From positions 141,188-205,187 of the forward strand of contig NW_019775404.1 in assembly GCF_001039355.2 (NCBI RefSeq): a stretch of 64,000 nt of DNA, read 5' to 3'. Shown piece after piece: positions 27,901 to 39,691 of the stretch. The stretch is from Lingula anatina (lineage: Eukaryota; Brachiopoda; Lingulata; Lingulida; Lingulidae). Position numbers and translations under genes: made by a program. Numbering within the stretch: position 1 is the stretch's first letter; the number at the start of each line of letters is the position of its first letter. Below the pieces are notes generated by a model. The model was not told the DNA's origin. It saw only the letters and a program-made list of their open reading frames with translations, and made no database searches.

Positions 27901-29394
27901 TCTATATGGGACTTTGCTTTCTGATGGTTTTGACAATCCTTGCCTTCCAAGTTGATGCATATTTTGCCGACTACCAACTCATCGGGCTATTGCTACTGAT
28001 GCTCTTTCACGGCCTTGCTGTAATTCCGTTGATGTACTGCCTGTCACTGTCCGTGGAGACATCAGTCAGGGTAGTGGCAACGCTGGTCTTCCTCAATCTC
28101 ATCGTAGGTTAGTCTATTGCTTTGTAATGTGAATTTGATGACCAATACTTTTCATTTAAAACGTCACATTTAAGGGCGCAGCTAGCGACGGGTCTGATTT
28201 TGTATGCTGACCTTTTAATCTCTTTTCAGTTGGGATATTTCTATTTATCCTAACGTTTAGCGTGTGGATACTATTTGTTTTAATAATTCAAATTATTCAG
28301 ATTGGTTTCCTTTCAGGAATTGGCTCTTTAACAACTGTCATATTTTTGCGAACATCGGAGTCCGTTGACCAAAGATTGATCGGCGAGGTCTTGGATTGGC
28401 TCTTCCTGGCCCTGTTTCCACAGTACTGCCTAGGAGAAGGGCTTCTAGAACTTTACGTCAACTACAACATCAAACTAGATTGCCAAGACGTTTTACATAT
28501 GGCTGATTTTGTATGCTGTCACGGTTTGTAGACAGCATTTACTTGAGTTTTATCTAACATTTCAGTATGGAATTTAGTACATATTATACAGCTACACAGT
28601 GATTCAAAACGGATTCATTTTAGGACTTTTTGATTTATATCTTTTTTCATGATCACATTCATTGTATATTTGTTACTGGGGAAACTTAAAGAGTTTGCGT
28701 TGTGAATGCCAAAGTTTGTTTTATCAGCAATTCCTGTATTGCGGCAATTATGTATGTAGGCCTACATGTACATCGTTGCAATACATAACCGGTGGCCGAA
28801 ATTATGCTTATAGCCCGTTTTTCATTTGCATACTGACATCACGATCACTTTGTTACTACAGGTTTCTGTGACGATGCCTGCAAAGCCTACCATAGCAACC
28901 CCGTGAGTATATATGCACTAGGGATCGGACGGATCCTTGTCTTCCTCCTCATACAGGCTGCGTTCTACTTCGTCCTGCTGGCTCTTTCGGAGAGCGGCAT
29001 GCTGTATCGCTTCTATAGAGGACTCTTCTCTTCCTCAGATAAAAACATATACCCTATGCTGTTTCGCGAACAGGACTTGAAAGTTTCCGTGCCGGAGGAT
29101 AATGATGTCACGTTGGAGGAGCAACGGCTGACGGAAACTCCAGAGTATCAGCTGCGCCAAATGCAGGCGGTGTCACTACACAGGGTCTGTAAGGAGCACA
29201 ACGAGTTTGTGTCCATAGACCACGTGAGTCTTAGCGTGCCCAAAGGTAAGATGATGCCAGTAAAAATGCATAGGTCTGTTCTAGATTAAATTATGGAACT
29301 ATAGCCACGTTCAGTATCCCGTAAAGGTATCTGAGTTTGAGAATATCCAGGTACTGTAATGCGCTAGGACTCTGTTAAACACGCAGCTGACCAG

Positions 29395-29440
<46 letters not shown>

Positions 29441-31141
29441 GTTTGTTAGCATTTGATTCATTCTAACAAGTGCCACTTCGTATATTAATCTACAGGAATT
29501 CGTTAATAGGTGAAATATTTGGACTTATTGGCGCGCACGGGGCAGGGAAGTCCACTCTCCTGAAACTTATGACGGGTGCATTACGACCCTCAGCCGGAGA
29601 CGTGTATCTAAGGGGACGCAATCTACGACGGTCTATTGGCAAAGTAAGCATGTTCAGTTTATCTCTGTAAAGACTGTATGCTATGCCAGTCATGCTAGCG
29701 TCTTTTATTCAGGGTGACCCCCCCCCCCCCAAAAAAAAAAAAATGAAAATTTTATTAAACCCTATAAATGTCCATCAAATTTCAAGAAAATTTGCTGGAC
29801 TTAAACTTCAACATGTGTATAATCATTCCCAAAAGTTTCAATTATCTTGGTCGCTTTATATAAAAGTTATGTGTTATGGCCTTTTATATTTTTTTATAAT
29901 TTGTTTGAATATATTTTCCAAATGATCAAAAAAGGTACCACAGCGCATCGGGTACTGTCCTCAAAACGACGTTGTTCCTGGTCATCTAACAGGCGGCGAG
30001 GTGTTGAAGCTATTAGGCCAGCTTTGGGGCATTGACAAAGAGCACATTACCAAAGTGATCGGCGCCATGGGAAGAACTCTGAACATTGAGGATTGCCTAC
30101 ATAAGAAGATATGCAAATACAGGTACTATATGAAGAAGATGTACTCCATAATGTCAACTTAATCTCGCAAATAACTTATTTTGATCGCCCCTTTACCTCT
30201 GGGTGTGCTACAAGTGCTTAGTTAAATATGTATTGCTAAAAATTGTGTCACACATGGGGATTGTACCATAAAACCATCCACCATACAAGTACACACATAT
30301 AAAAACGTATTTCAGTTTATGCGCCAAACGAAAGCTGAGCGTCGCCATATCTCTTATGGGGGATTCGGAAGTGGTGTTTTTGGACGATCCTCTCTCGGGA
30401 ATGGACGCAGATAGCCGTCAAAGAGTGTGGGCTATTCTACAAGAGATCCATGCCCGCGGGAGGACTATCGTAATATTCTCCAATAGGTAATTTGAAATAT
30501 CGTGTTCAGCTGACCAAATCGATATTTGATTGTAAAAGATGTTTTCTTGTTTCATTTCATTTAAATTTTGTTAGAAAATAGGAACCTGAAAGCCTTATTT
30601 TATGGGCGAAATGTAGCTCCATTTTTTATGTTTAACGTTTGAGTATGAGAGTGAAGTAAGTATGGAATACTCTGATTGGATTGCTTTTTCCAACAGCATT
30701 GAAGAATGCGAGGCCCTGTGTACCAAAATGGCGATCATGATCAACGGAAGACTGGCATGTTTAGGCAGCATAGAGCACCTGCGCAACAAATTCTGCAACA
30801 CGTACACAATTCTCGTACGAATCCGATACCCAAGCAAGGGAGGCAAACCCGAAGTGCAGCCGCTCATGGCCAGTTTGGAAGCTTCAATACCAGGAGCTGT
30901 ATTAAAGAACGCTTACCAGGATGTTTTATACTACGTGGTCACGGACACTTCTATTCCTGTTGCCAAACTATTCTGCATCATGGAAAGATTGAGGGGCAGG
31001 TTTTGCATTGAAAGTTTTGTGATATATAAATCTAATTTACAGCAACTTTTCTTAAACTTTACACGTTCTCAGAAACCACCTCCAAATCTGGAAGAGGATA
31101 TGGGAAAACAATTTAAGAAGTATTGTTGTCTTTTATGGTGA
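19843..31141 (+). CDS. ABCA3-like full-length ABC transporter with two degenerate ATPase domains
   Basis: Twenty coding exons: 19843-20173, 20521-20772, 20947-21203, 21992-22226, 22778-22957, 23288-23469, 23813-23953, 24267-24384, 24750-24904, 25088-25243, 25592-25802, 26023-26269, 26567-26733, 27055-28107, 28317-28523, 28862-29245, 29510-29643, 29935-30122, 30316-30486, 30697-31141. They join to 1,737 codons plus stop, near the usual ABCA3 length. The ATG is the first after an in-frame stop at 19780. Order: first membrane segment (WLLQKRKPW, about residue 25), large extracellular loop, TMD1 (about 260-480), NBD1 (about 525-740), linker, TMD2 (about 880-1360), NBD2 (about 1400-1660), tail. 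NBD1: Walker A GKAKAGKS (551-558), Q-loop CPQKNVLFD, but the signature is LPDS (650-653), Walker B is FLILDH (His675 for Glu) and the H-loop is ATDD (Asp706 for His). NBD2: Walker A GAHGAGKST is intact, the signature is SLCAK (1533-1537), Walker B is FLDDP (Asp1557 for Glu) and the H-loop is FSNS (Asn1589 for His). ABCA proteins move lipids. This one is probably a poor ATPase. The intact frame argues against a dead pseudogene. Confidence 0.92.
22501..22574. repeat. Exact 37-bp tandem duplication in an ABCA intron
   Basis: 22501-22537 and 22538-22574 are identical, beginning ATTGTGGGATGTGAACTCG. The pair lies in the intron between exons 4 and 5 of the degenerate ABCA gene. Exact identity suggests a very recent replication slip or an assembly error. 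Confidence 0.95.
24906..24940. repeat. (CT)n microsatellite against an ABCA splice donor
   Basis: The pyrimidine run starts directly after the GT of the donor that ends exon 9 (24904). The donor therefore reads GTCTCT rather than GTAAGT, which should make it weak. Confidence 0.93.
29398..29438. repeat. 41-bp adenine tract in an ABCA intron
   Basis: An uninterrupted run of about 41 A in the intron between exons 16 and 17. It could be the tail of a retroposed element, but I see no clear element body before it. Confidence 0.9.
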
Positions 31142-31384
31142 TTTTTGCGCCTTTTTTTTACTTGGTGGTTTTCATTTATGCCGGCTAGCATACTATTCCC
31201 TTTTTACATTATTGAACGTCATGCTTATTATATGGACACACTGGAGTTACATTATTGGCACATTTACATGTACTGTACGTATATTATCCAGTGCGATTGG
31301 ATTGTGTTTACTGTTTTCCTTCACATTTCATTGAGAAGTAATTTTATATGACCACAAATGCAACATTTGTTAATGTTTGGTTTT

Positions 31385-31390
31385 AATAAA
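31385..31390 (+). promoter_or_regulatory. Polyadenylation signal AATAAA of the ABCA3-like gene
   Basis: The hexamer lies 244 bp after the ABCA stop codon and about 50 bp before the opposing signal of the minus-strand gene that follows. A cleavage site 10-30 bp downstream would end the transcript near 31400-31420. Confidence 0.6.
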
Positions 31391-31440
31391 TATATTGAAA
31401 AGATTATCATAAAACAAAAGTGTCATGTAAACTTTCGCTT

Positions 31441-31446
31441 TTTATT
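31441..31446 (-). promoter_or_regulatory. Polyadenylation signal AATAAA of the secreted three-module gene
   Basis: TTTATT on the plus strand reads AATAAA on the minus strand, 86 bp after the stop codon at 31532-31534. Confidence 0.55.
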
Positions 31447-31531
31447 ACAAAAATTATATAAATCTCAATACATCACTTTTTAATGTAATGTAAAATTTGA
31501 CTCTTGTTAGTGATCCCTTTGGTCTTCATTG

Positions 31532-33438
31532 TTAGTTGCCGGGACAAACATTCCTAGAGAAAATATAAATGATAAGTTTAGAATGAACGTTTTCACTCAT
31601 GTCGACATACATTCTTTTCAAAATATGTTCTTTACATTAAAGCTATTTTTAGATTTATTAATATTTTAAAATTATGTTAAAAGTGGCACCTACCCCCATT
31701 GGACTAAGTTTGAATAGCTGTTGTTGCCATCACAAGTCATTGCACCTAGACAGTTTCCAAACCTTATTTGTTCTCCTTTCGCGTACATTTTTCCATCGAA
31801 ATAGCATCCATCTGAAAGTTTCAAAAAGATGACTTTCAGGTTGTTTTTGATGACATTTGATCAGTAATTACGCAGGAGGTGTGTTAATAACGACAAACAA
31901 CCAAGGGGATGAAAGGAATGAAAGTAGAGATTATGATACTCACCCATGCTTTCTCTCTTGCTATCTTTATTAGGGCAGACGTTCCTGTACACATGTAACA
32001 GTAACAGTATTAAAAAACAGTTTGCAAAACGTGAGATAAACATAAAAATGTTAACAAAAACGTTTTTTGAAACACAAGATAAATACATATAGAATATAAT
32101 ACAATTTTGTGAATCAAGTTGAATATATCAAAACAAAAGTTTGCTTCATTTAAATATGTTAAGGTCATCAAATATAATGAAATATAGATGGTAGCTACGG
32201 TATACTTTTCTAACGTGCTGCTATGATTAATATATACAGTAGAAGTTAACATTTGCATGTTAACAAGTTGATATACGGTGTATAAAAAAACACTTGATTC
32301 TCAATTCATTGTTTACAAATAAGCACATATACTTATCCACTGTAGAAGATATATGATTAAGAGGCATTTCTGATCTGTGACTAAACGTAACATCTTCACC
32401 CACCCCCACTGGACCAAGTTTGAATAACTATTGTCTCCATCGCACGTCATTGCGCCCAGGCAATTGCCGAAAACTATCTGCTCTCCCTTGGCATACTCTT
32501 TGCCATCAAACCAACAGCCATCTGGAATTTAAAGTTAAGTTACAAGTATTATGAAGATTGGGACCTGGTTAAATGTAACGACATAAATTATATTATAAAG
32601 TACATGCACGCCTGGGTGTTGTTTGAGATCAGAATGCCGAGTAGGAAAGAAATTCGTACTCACTTTTGTTCTCTCTTTTGCTGTCCTTTTCTGGGCAGAT
32701 TCCACTGAAATAGATCATTCCAAGTCAATACTAATAATTACAACGAAGGAGTCGACCTGAAATGATATCCAGTCCGTTAAAAAATTCAGAAAAACTTTGG
32801 ACTCATTAACCATTTACATAACTTTTACTTAATTTAAATATTTTCTGCATGTACATGTATGCGTATAAGTATGAAATATTGCAGAGTTTCATTGAAGAAA
32901 ATTGACTTGCACCATCAGACCAAAATAAAACATTTGGCTTTAACTTACCCCCATTGGACCAGATTGGAGTAACTGTTGTCGCCATCACAAGTCATGGCAC
33001 CCAAACAATTCCCAATTCTTATCTCTGCTCCCTTTGCGTATATTTTGCCGTCATATAAACAGCCGCCTGGATGTCAATTTCACATAATTAATGTTAGTAC
33101 TCAAAGGCAGAGGTGGCGAAATGTTGGCATAAAATACTCCACCGAAATGAGTACTGAGCGCCTTTTCGAGTTAATTTGACACATTTTCATGTAAGTCATT
33201 TTATGCTCACCAATGCCAATATTACTTTCATTTTTAAACAGAATATTTCTTTAATTTTTCTCTAAATATTTCAAAATTAAAAGCAAATTATCGTCAGAAT
33301 GGACCTTTCTTTTCCCACAACTTGTTGTCCCTACTACCGAAGAAGACAATAGTGCAGGTACTACTCACTTTGCCCATTGAGGGAAGCAGCTTCAGTTCCA
33401 ACTACAGCTATAACTAACGCTACAACAAATGTGTTCAT
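31532..33438 (-). CDS. Secreted protein of three tandem four-cysteine modules (VWC-like), 175 aa
   Basis: Seven coding exons on the minus strand, in reading order: 33369-33438, 32949-33066, 32664-32704, 32404-32521, 31944-31984, 31694-31811, 31532-31553. They join to 528 nt, or 175 residues plus stop. Exon 1 encodes a signal peptide (MNTFVVALVIAVVG, then TEAASLNGQ). Exon lengths then alternate 118, 41, 118, 41, 118 with fixed phases, so each 53-residue module is a 118+41 exon pair. Each module reads GC-x-x-DGK-x-YAKG-x-x-I-x-x-GNCLGAMTCDG(D/N)NSYSNLVQWG, then a CP(E/N)KDSKRE connector. Cysteine spacing is C-x16-C-x4-C-x17-C. The spacing and the Y-x-x-G feature recall von Willebrand type C domains, but with too few cysteines, so the family is not settled. 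The last module ends in CPGN. The role is unknown. An extracellular binding, matrix or defence protein is plausible. Confidence 0.85.
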
Positions 33439-35196
33439 GTCGACTGTGGTTCTTTCTAAGAGAGATTGGTCTTTGACTGCCTAGTTTCCCAAGTAAGAGA
33501 GACAGATACGGCAGGCTAGCGGCTCTTATAAAGTCACCGTAAGCACGTGGTGTGACGTGCGGCGTTCCTACGTTAGGTAAGCGTGTTAAGCGTACAGAGG
33601 TTAAAACTGAAACTCACATGGAAATCCACGTGTTGAATCCTGAACGTCGACTTTCGTGTCAACTGTTCGAAATAAAGGCTGTTGCCGAATAAGAATGTAT
33701 AGTTAAAAGAAGTCTTAGAATGCGGGGGTCACGTTGTATGGCTATGACGAAATTTATGAAGATAAGAAATTCAGGGCATTGCTGCCTAAAAAGGTTATCA
33801 TTGTTACGTTGCCAAATGCCAAAACGTTACAAAATGAACACGTTATGTACATTTGAAATATTTGGCTTTTTTGTTTGTTCATATTTGTTAAAAAGTTATT
33901 TTAGCAGAGACAAGAAAAAATTAACTCCATTTTTAAAAGGCCCTTAGTTACGTAAATCGCCTTGATATATATAACGAAAATCACCATATTTATAGAACAG
34001 TTGTTGCGTTCTCATGAGGATGGTCCAGAAGGAATCTGATCATATCTGTATGCCACTAAAGATAATAAGTTACAACCATATGGTTACGTACCCATGACCT
34101 GAGTAGCCATAAGCTGGACATTTGATATTGTGGAAACCATTCAAATGCTGTTTTAGATGCGACTGACAAAATTGCGGTATGCAAAATTGCCAAATAAATA
34201 AATAAGTAAAAATTTAAAATATGGCAAAAAACACAGCCAATTGCTTATGCTTTATTTTATTTTGCCTTCTGTGTTGAGTGAATCAAATTAAAAGTGCGTG
34301 ACGTTCATTATTCTGTTTTCATCAAAATGTTATTGGGTTCGTTCCGTATGTCCTGGCAACAAAGACTATAATATATATTTTAGGTAGGCACAGGCATATC
34401 ATTCCCATATAAGAATTATCTCAATGTTTGTGTAACTATATATATATTGTCAACGATGATTAACTTTGAATATATATTGTATATATTTTGTACTGCAAAT
34501 ACAATCGTTTTTTGTTTTATTGATAAAATATGTATGAAAGGCATAACAATATTCGATTATTTCAGACTTTTATATATGTGTGATACAAGAAACGTCACCC
34601 TAGCTTCTTGATAATATATGTGAACCCTGAAGTATGTTTTGTGACACATGTAAAAGCGATACTGTGTGCGGAGAAATGTCTGTTAAGATTTACGGACACC
34701 TTCACAGAAACTACTGACATACATGTAGATTAAAAAGATGAAGAAGATTATATATGCTAATCCGACACCTCCCATCCAATCAAAACTTTTTAGAATTTGG
34801 AAAACTGTCGAATACTGAAAAATCATACTGATATTCTTAACTTTTCCTTAAGCAATTACTTTTGGACGGATAAACTTCGGAAGCGCTTCCTTTTAAAACC
34901 ATTATAATGTTATGTTGGTTAAAATGAGGTTGTTGAATAGAATATGATTCCATGGGCCCATACTCATAGCATCTGCAGATTTAACCCTTGGAAATTCATT
35001 ATTCATTACATTTAAAGATCTAATCTATGTCCACACAGATGACACGCACATATACATACATGTACGTCATAACCAAAGAGCAACGTATGACTTTCTTTGC
35101 TGAGTCACAGTATCTTAGATGGTAATGAATCATAAGGTGCAGTAAGTATTGACATGACATCAGTATAAAGTATTTAAATAGTCTACAAGTTTAAAT
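33439..35196. other. Spacer between two minus-strand genes
   Basis: Apart from the TATA box I see no gene. The short plus-strand frame at 33720-33947 has no recognisable similarity. The part near 35197 is presumably the 3' UTR of the downstream membrane-protein gene. Confidence 0.5.
33525..33532 (-). promoter_or_regulatory. TATA box of the secreted three-module gene
   Basis: On the minus strand the sequence reads TTTATAAG, within GACTTTATAAGAGCC. It lies about 87 bp upstream of the ATG at 33438, so transcription would start near 33495-33500 and give a 5' UTR of about 60 nt. Compact TATA promoters are common in highly expressed secreted-protein genes. Confidence 0.6.
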
Positions 35197-35967
35197 TTAA
35201 GGTGGTAGACATTTGTCCCTCTCCGAGCAGAACACGTTCTCAGATTCCTCTGGCCCTGTCACTATCACCTCGGGGACAGATATCGTCGACTGTTTCCGTT
35301 TTCTCTCAACAAATGGCGACGGCGCGTCCAGTGACGACATCCGCTTATACGTCATCTTGGGATCAGTGAGAGAGAGTACTGAGGAATTATTTGGCTGTAT
35401 AGAGGGGATGTCTACGGAGTACATACGGCTTAACACTGGGGACCTGCGCTCAATTGGCGACGGTAAGCCAAGGGACTGTGATGGAGAGGTATTCCCGCTA
35501 CCCGCCCCCATTGAGGATACACTGGACCGTGGTGAAATGTTTGCCAAACCCATGGGGAATTCAAACTTCATACTCTGCGCTGCTTCAACAAGGCCCTTTC
35601 TGATGTCAGGTCCCACGGGACTTGCAGTCTGTAGTTTCGCCAGCTGGCGTTTCTTAATGAACATTTTCAGTTCTTTCTCCTCGTCGGCGTTGTCCAAAGC
35701 CCTGTTACCTTTCATCAGTTTTACCATGACAAGCACCAACGCAAGCGCATAAAATGCAACAACAATAACTATATATGTCATGGCGCCTTCTGGGTCTAGT
35801 TCGCCCTTGCTGTTCGCCTTGCTGTTTACCATGTTCCACACTTTACCAGTATTACATGACCTTTGAACTAAACACGAGCAGTTTAATGGTAACAACAGCC
35901 CTGTGTCCCTCAGCACCAACGTATTGTTCCTGCACTGAAAATCACCTTTTATGATCAAACTGGACAT
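35197..35967 (-). CDS. Single-pass membrane protein with a Ser/Pro-rich cytoplasmic tail, 256 aa
   Basis: One uninterrupted reading frame of 256 codons plus stop. The frame is open six codons further to a GTG at 35985, but the first ATG is at 35967. The N-terminal part (about 1-65) has four cysteines and potential N-glycosylation at NNT and NCS. One strong membrane segment follows (TYIVIVVAFYALALVLVMVK, about residues 64-83). A charged juxtamembrane stretch comes next (DNADEEKELKMFIKKRQ), then a long serine- and proline-rich tail with basic sites such as ERKRKQS. No signal peptide is evident, so an outside-in (type III) topology is likely. The layout of short ectodomain, one helix and cytoplasmic tail recalls KCNE potassium-channel subunits, but I cannot find their conserved juxtamembrane motif. 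Family unknown. No intron is seen, though an upstream untranslated exon is possible. Confidence 0.7.
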   Translation of the reverse strand: MSSLIIKGDFQCRNNTLVLRDTGLLLPLNCSCLVQRSCNTGKVWNMVNSKANSKGELDPEGAMTYIVIVVAFYALALVLVMVKLMKGNRALDNADEEKELKMFIKKRQLAKLQTASPVGPDIRKGLVEAAQSMKFEFPMGLANISPRSSVSSMGAGSGNTSPSQSLGLPSPIERRSPVLSRMYSVDIPSIQPNNSSVLSLTDPKMTYKRMSSLDAPSPFVERKRKQSTISVPEVIVTGPEESENVFCSERDKCLPP

Positions 35968-38900
35968 GGTGAACCACACGTACACATATGTCCCCCACGC
36001 ACAAGAAAAAGACGGTCAATTTTGCAAAGATTTCTTCGGATGCCCTACACGGAATTTGGATTCCAGATAGGTGTCCTAAATCACTGAAAAATTATAGAGG
36101 AACAGAATTAATAGTCAATTGTTTTTTTATATATAATACTTTCACCTCAAAAAGATCGAAATTTCTGTTTACAATTATGGACGAAAATTCTATTTTAAGA
36201 AACCACCAGAGAACAAAAGATCTACCACCAACCAGTTAAATGGTAATCTTAGCTTGTCGATTTCGTTTATAATAAACTGAGGACAACGCAAATTTGAAGA
36301 TATTGAGTTCAATATATGGGGCTTGATTTAGTTCAAAGGCATTTATCGATATCCGATCGACCACGTTAAGAATACATACCTATAGTGGTCGATTAACAAT
36401 ACCTTTTTGATGTGTGCGGCAACCCTTTCGTGTTTCTAAAAAATATTCGAAACCGCACAACACACTCAATTTCGGCGGCGAAAAAACACCCCTCTTATCT
36501 TTACGTTGAATACTAAAATTACACATCCACTCTCCACGCCCCACCCCTTACAGCCCATCAACTAAAATACAGAGTATGCAATAATCGAAACGCTGTAGAT
36601 GTTAGTCATACCAGCAAGACGGAACCCTTTTGACTCCTTAGTCAGTGACGTTTGACACGCATAGTACAGCTTATCGTTCCAGATGTAATCGAGGTGTGTG
36701 TTAATTATTAACCATTGATTAACCCGAGATCAACGCAGATGATCACAACCTCTCGGCAGCTATTGCACAAATTATGTTAAATGATGTAATGTTCATTGGG
36801 TTGACCCCAACCTTTTTGTCAAAATTAACCTTAAAGCATGAGTTAATATGGGACAATATTACAAAACTAGGGTTGTATTTTAGTAGGCAACTGATTCTAA
36901 TATTGTTGTTGCTACGCCTCTTAAAACCGCAATTATAAAAAAAAAATACAAATTCAACAAACGCTAATTATCAACTAACATGTTATTAATAAAACGCCCA
37001 TTTCTTAATTTTAATTTGAAAACTGAAATTAAAATCTTCATTTACTGATGACATGAAACGTCCCAAAGCAATCACATGAACGGGTTATGAATAGTTAACT
37101 GCAACACAGCTATTTACTTCTTTGGATTAAATAAAAAGAAAAGCGATATAGAAATACAACCTTCTAATAAAATAACACCAGGCTTTCACAGCCGACAAGG
37201 GGCAACGGCCAACCAATTTTACTTACCACAGACGCTTCGTTTTCCGTCAGACGCCAGGAGTAACCTGTAGCTATTGCAGGTGTGTCGTAGTGGCTTTGCG
37301 TGATCTCCCCAAATACGAACCTCCCTTTTTCATGCATTTTGCACACCTGGCGACTCCTCTTATTGATATTTTTCCACTTAATCACCGTGTTTGGCTATAA
37401 AATCAATGCTCACCCCAGTCAGAGCTAACACTCTCCGCAAGGAAGTTTCACTTTCGGAACATGTAAAAATTTGCATTTCAGTCCAACACGAGACTAAGGA
37501 CTTTTTTCTGTCGGGAGAACATTCCATACACGTGTAGAGACAAAGGAAGCTTATTCCCAACTGTTCCACTTAATAATGTTTAAAAATAATTATTTTGAGT
37601 AAATGATATAATTGATCATCGATTTCTGCAGAATTCAATAAACCATTACAAAAGAGAAGTACCATCCGATCGATATGATCTCACAGGAAAAAATCTACCA
37701 CGAATCTTCACTCGTGGTACCCACCATAATACCCCCTTTTAAGGATTTTTTCCAACCGTGATTTTCTCTGCGGGGAATCGGATTTCTGTGCCTGAATAAA
37801 AACTGTCTTGGGATGGAAAGAAAACGCAAAGTTGATGAACACCTAACATCGTACTCATGAAAGCACATGCCTGTCAGTGCCAGAGGAACGCCACTTTGTG
37901 GATTCAGAAGCCATTTCAAACTCTACACCAAGTTTGTATATAGACGAGTGTGTATAACTGCGGTGAGACATGCTACTTCAACCCACCCATCCCATCATCA
38001 ACTCCCTCATTTGTGGCACTATATTCTGCCCGACTCTCACCACACATACACCAGGTGAGCGCACCATTCCTGTTTTGGCTTTGTTAAATGAATTTCGCTC
38101 TTTCACAAACAATTGCTAAACAGTCTATATCGCTTATCCTATATCGTAAGGATAAGCGTTCTTCTAAATACCAAGAGTGTATTTTTTAATTTCTTTGTAT
38201 TTCTGTATATGTACGTTTATACTTGAATCATTTGGTAAGTGAAGTGTCCATCACAGACATTGACTTGTACTCCTGGCAGCCACGTACATGTATAATGTGT
38301 AAATTCCTCAGTAATGTCTTACTTGCGTGTTAACTACTTTTTTCTGTAGCAGACTCAACGACTCAAGGTGTGAAACCAACAGTAGAACTTACAATGAATT
38401 GCCAAATTACTTCTTTCACCACCATGAATAATTCACTAGATTGCAACAATAGGTGAGGGAGGCAGACGAAAAATATAATGCACGCGATCAGACCTTCTCG
38501 CTCTCTCTCCGTCTCACTATAGAATGGATTCCGTTCTGATGTTACTGATCATGCGTTTTGATTTTACCAATGACCTTTTCATTTATGTGAATGAATGCAC
38601 CCTGAGCATATCTGATGAAACAGGCACATTGACCCCTCCCTTCTCTCACCCCCCCTCTCCCACCTCTGGGTTGGACTTTTTGTTTAGAAATTTGATATTA
38701 AAAGACGTGGTTGAATAAGCATATCCACAGAGTTTATCATCAAAAAAAATAAAAAATAAAAAAATAACAGGCATTGAAAATATTATACATAAAGATAGAT
38801 TTTTTATTTCTTTGCACACATGTCGAAGAGGACGGCATTCTTTTCTGTAAAAAATATAATATTATAAATTTGAAACTCTGGCTTATGTACATTTTCTCCT

Positions 38901-39691
38901 GAAAAAAAAAAAACAAATATCTACATTATATATGCAAAAATGGAAAGTGCTGTACATAATATCTTCATAGAAAATCAATTTTAGTCAATACCCCACATAC
39001 AGCTAGAATATTTGTTTTAACTTCATCTCTAAATATAGGTACTTATATATATATAGGCCTACATACATCTATAGGCCCTATCAAAGAGCATATTCATCCT
39101 GTTCCTACTGAAAAACATTTCTTTCTTTTAATATCTACATGCAGTATATCTCGTGAAAATGAAAACAGGATTTTAAATGATGTATGCTCAGGCCGGCCTC
39201 AACAGTTCCCCCTATATCTACCCTGAACTACAGAGATATCTTGAAACTTACCTCTACACTAAATCATACCCTTATTGTTTCAGAAAACTTGTAACGGCAA
39301 GGATATTATATAGTTTAGAGATAAGTTTCAAGCTTATCTCTGAGGCTCAGAGTGCCTATACCCCGGTAATAGCATATACATATTGATTGATAATTTTTTT
39401 AAATAACAATTATATACAACGTTATGCGCTCAACGCCGTAATACTGTACAATTGGGAAGACTAGTTGAAATATTTACATCCTAGAATTCAAAAATTATGT
39501 GGTGGGCATATTTTCTTTGTATATTAAATTGGTAAACAAAATATAATAAAAAATAAAACAGCCATGAAGAAACGAGATCAAAAACGTTTCACATCCTTGT
39601 AAACAGTTTCACTAGTCACAAATTACAACCATTCATAAGTCTACAGTCTAATTTTCATTTTGGTTTTCATTTTAATATTTTTCCTGATTGT
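35968..39691. other. Spacer with probable 5' flank of the membrane-protein gene and 3' UTR of the tetraspanin gene
   Basis: No coding exon could be supported. An AATAAA on the minus strand (plus 38803-38808) lies about 890 bp beyond the tetraspanin stop and may end that transcript. The short frames at 37164-37385 and 37378-37569 (minus) match no family I know. Confidence 0.45.

Noticed and set aside
35968-35985. N-terminal extension of the single-pass membrane protein starting at 35985
   Set aside because: The first codon there is GTG, not ATG. The first ATG in frame is at 35967.
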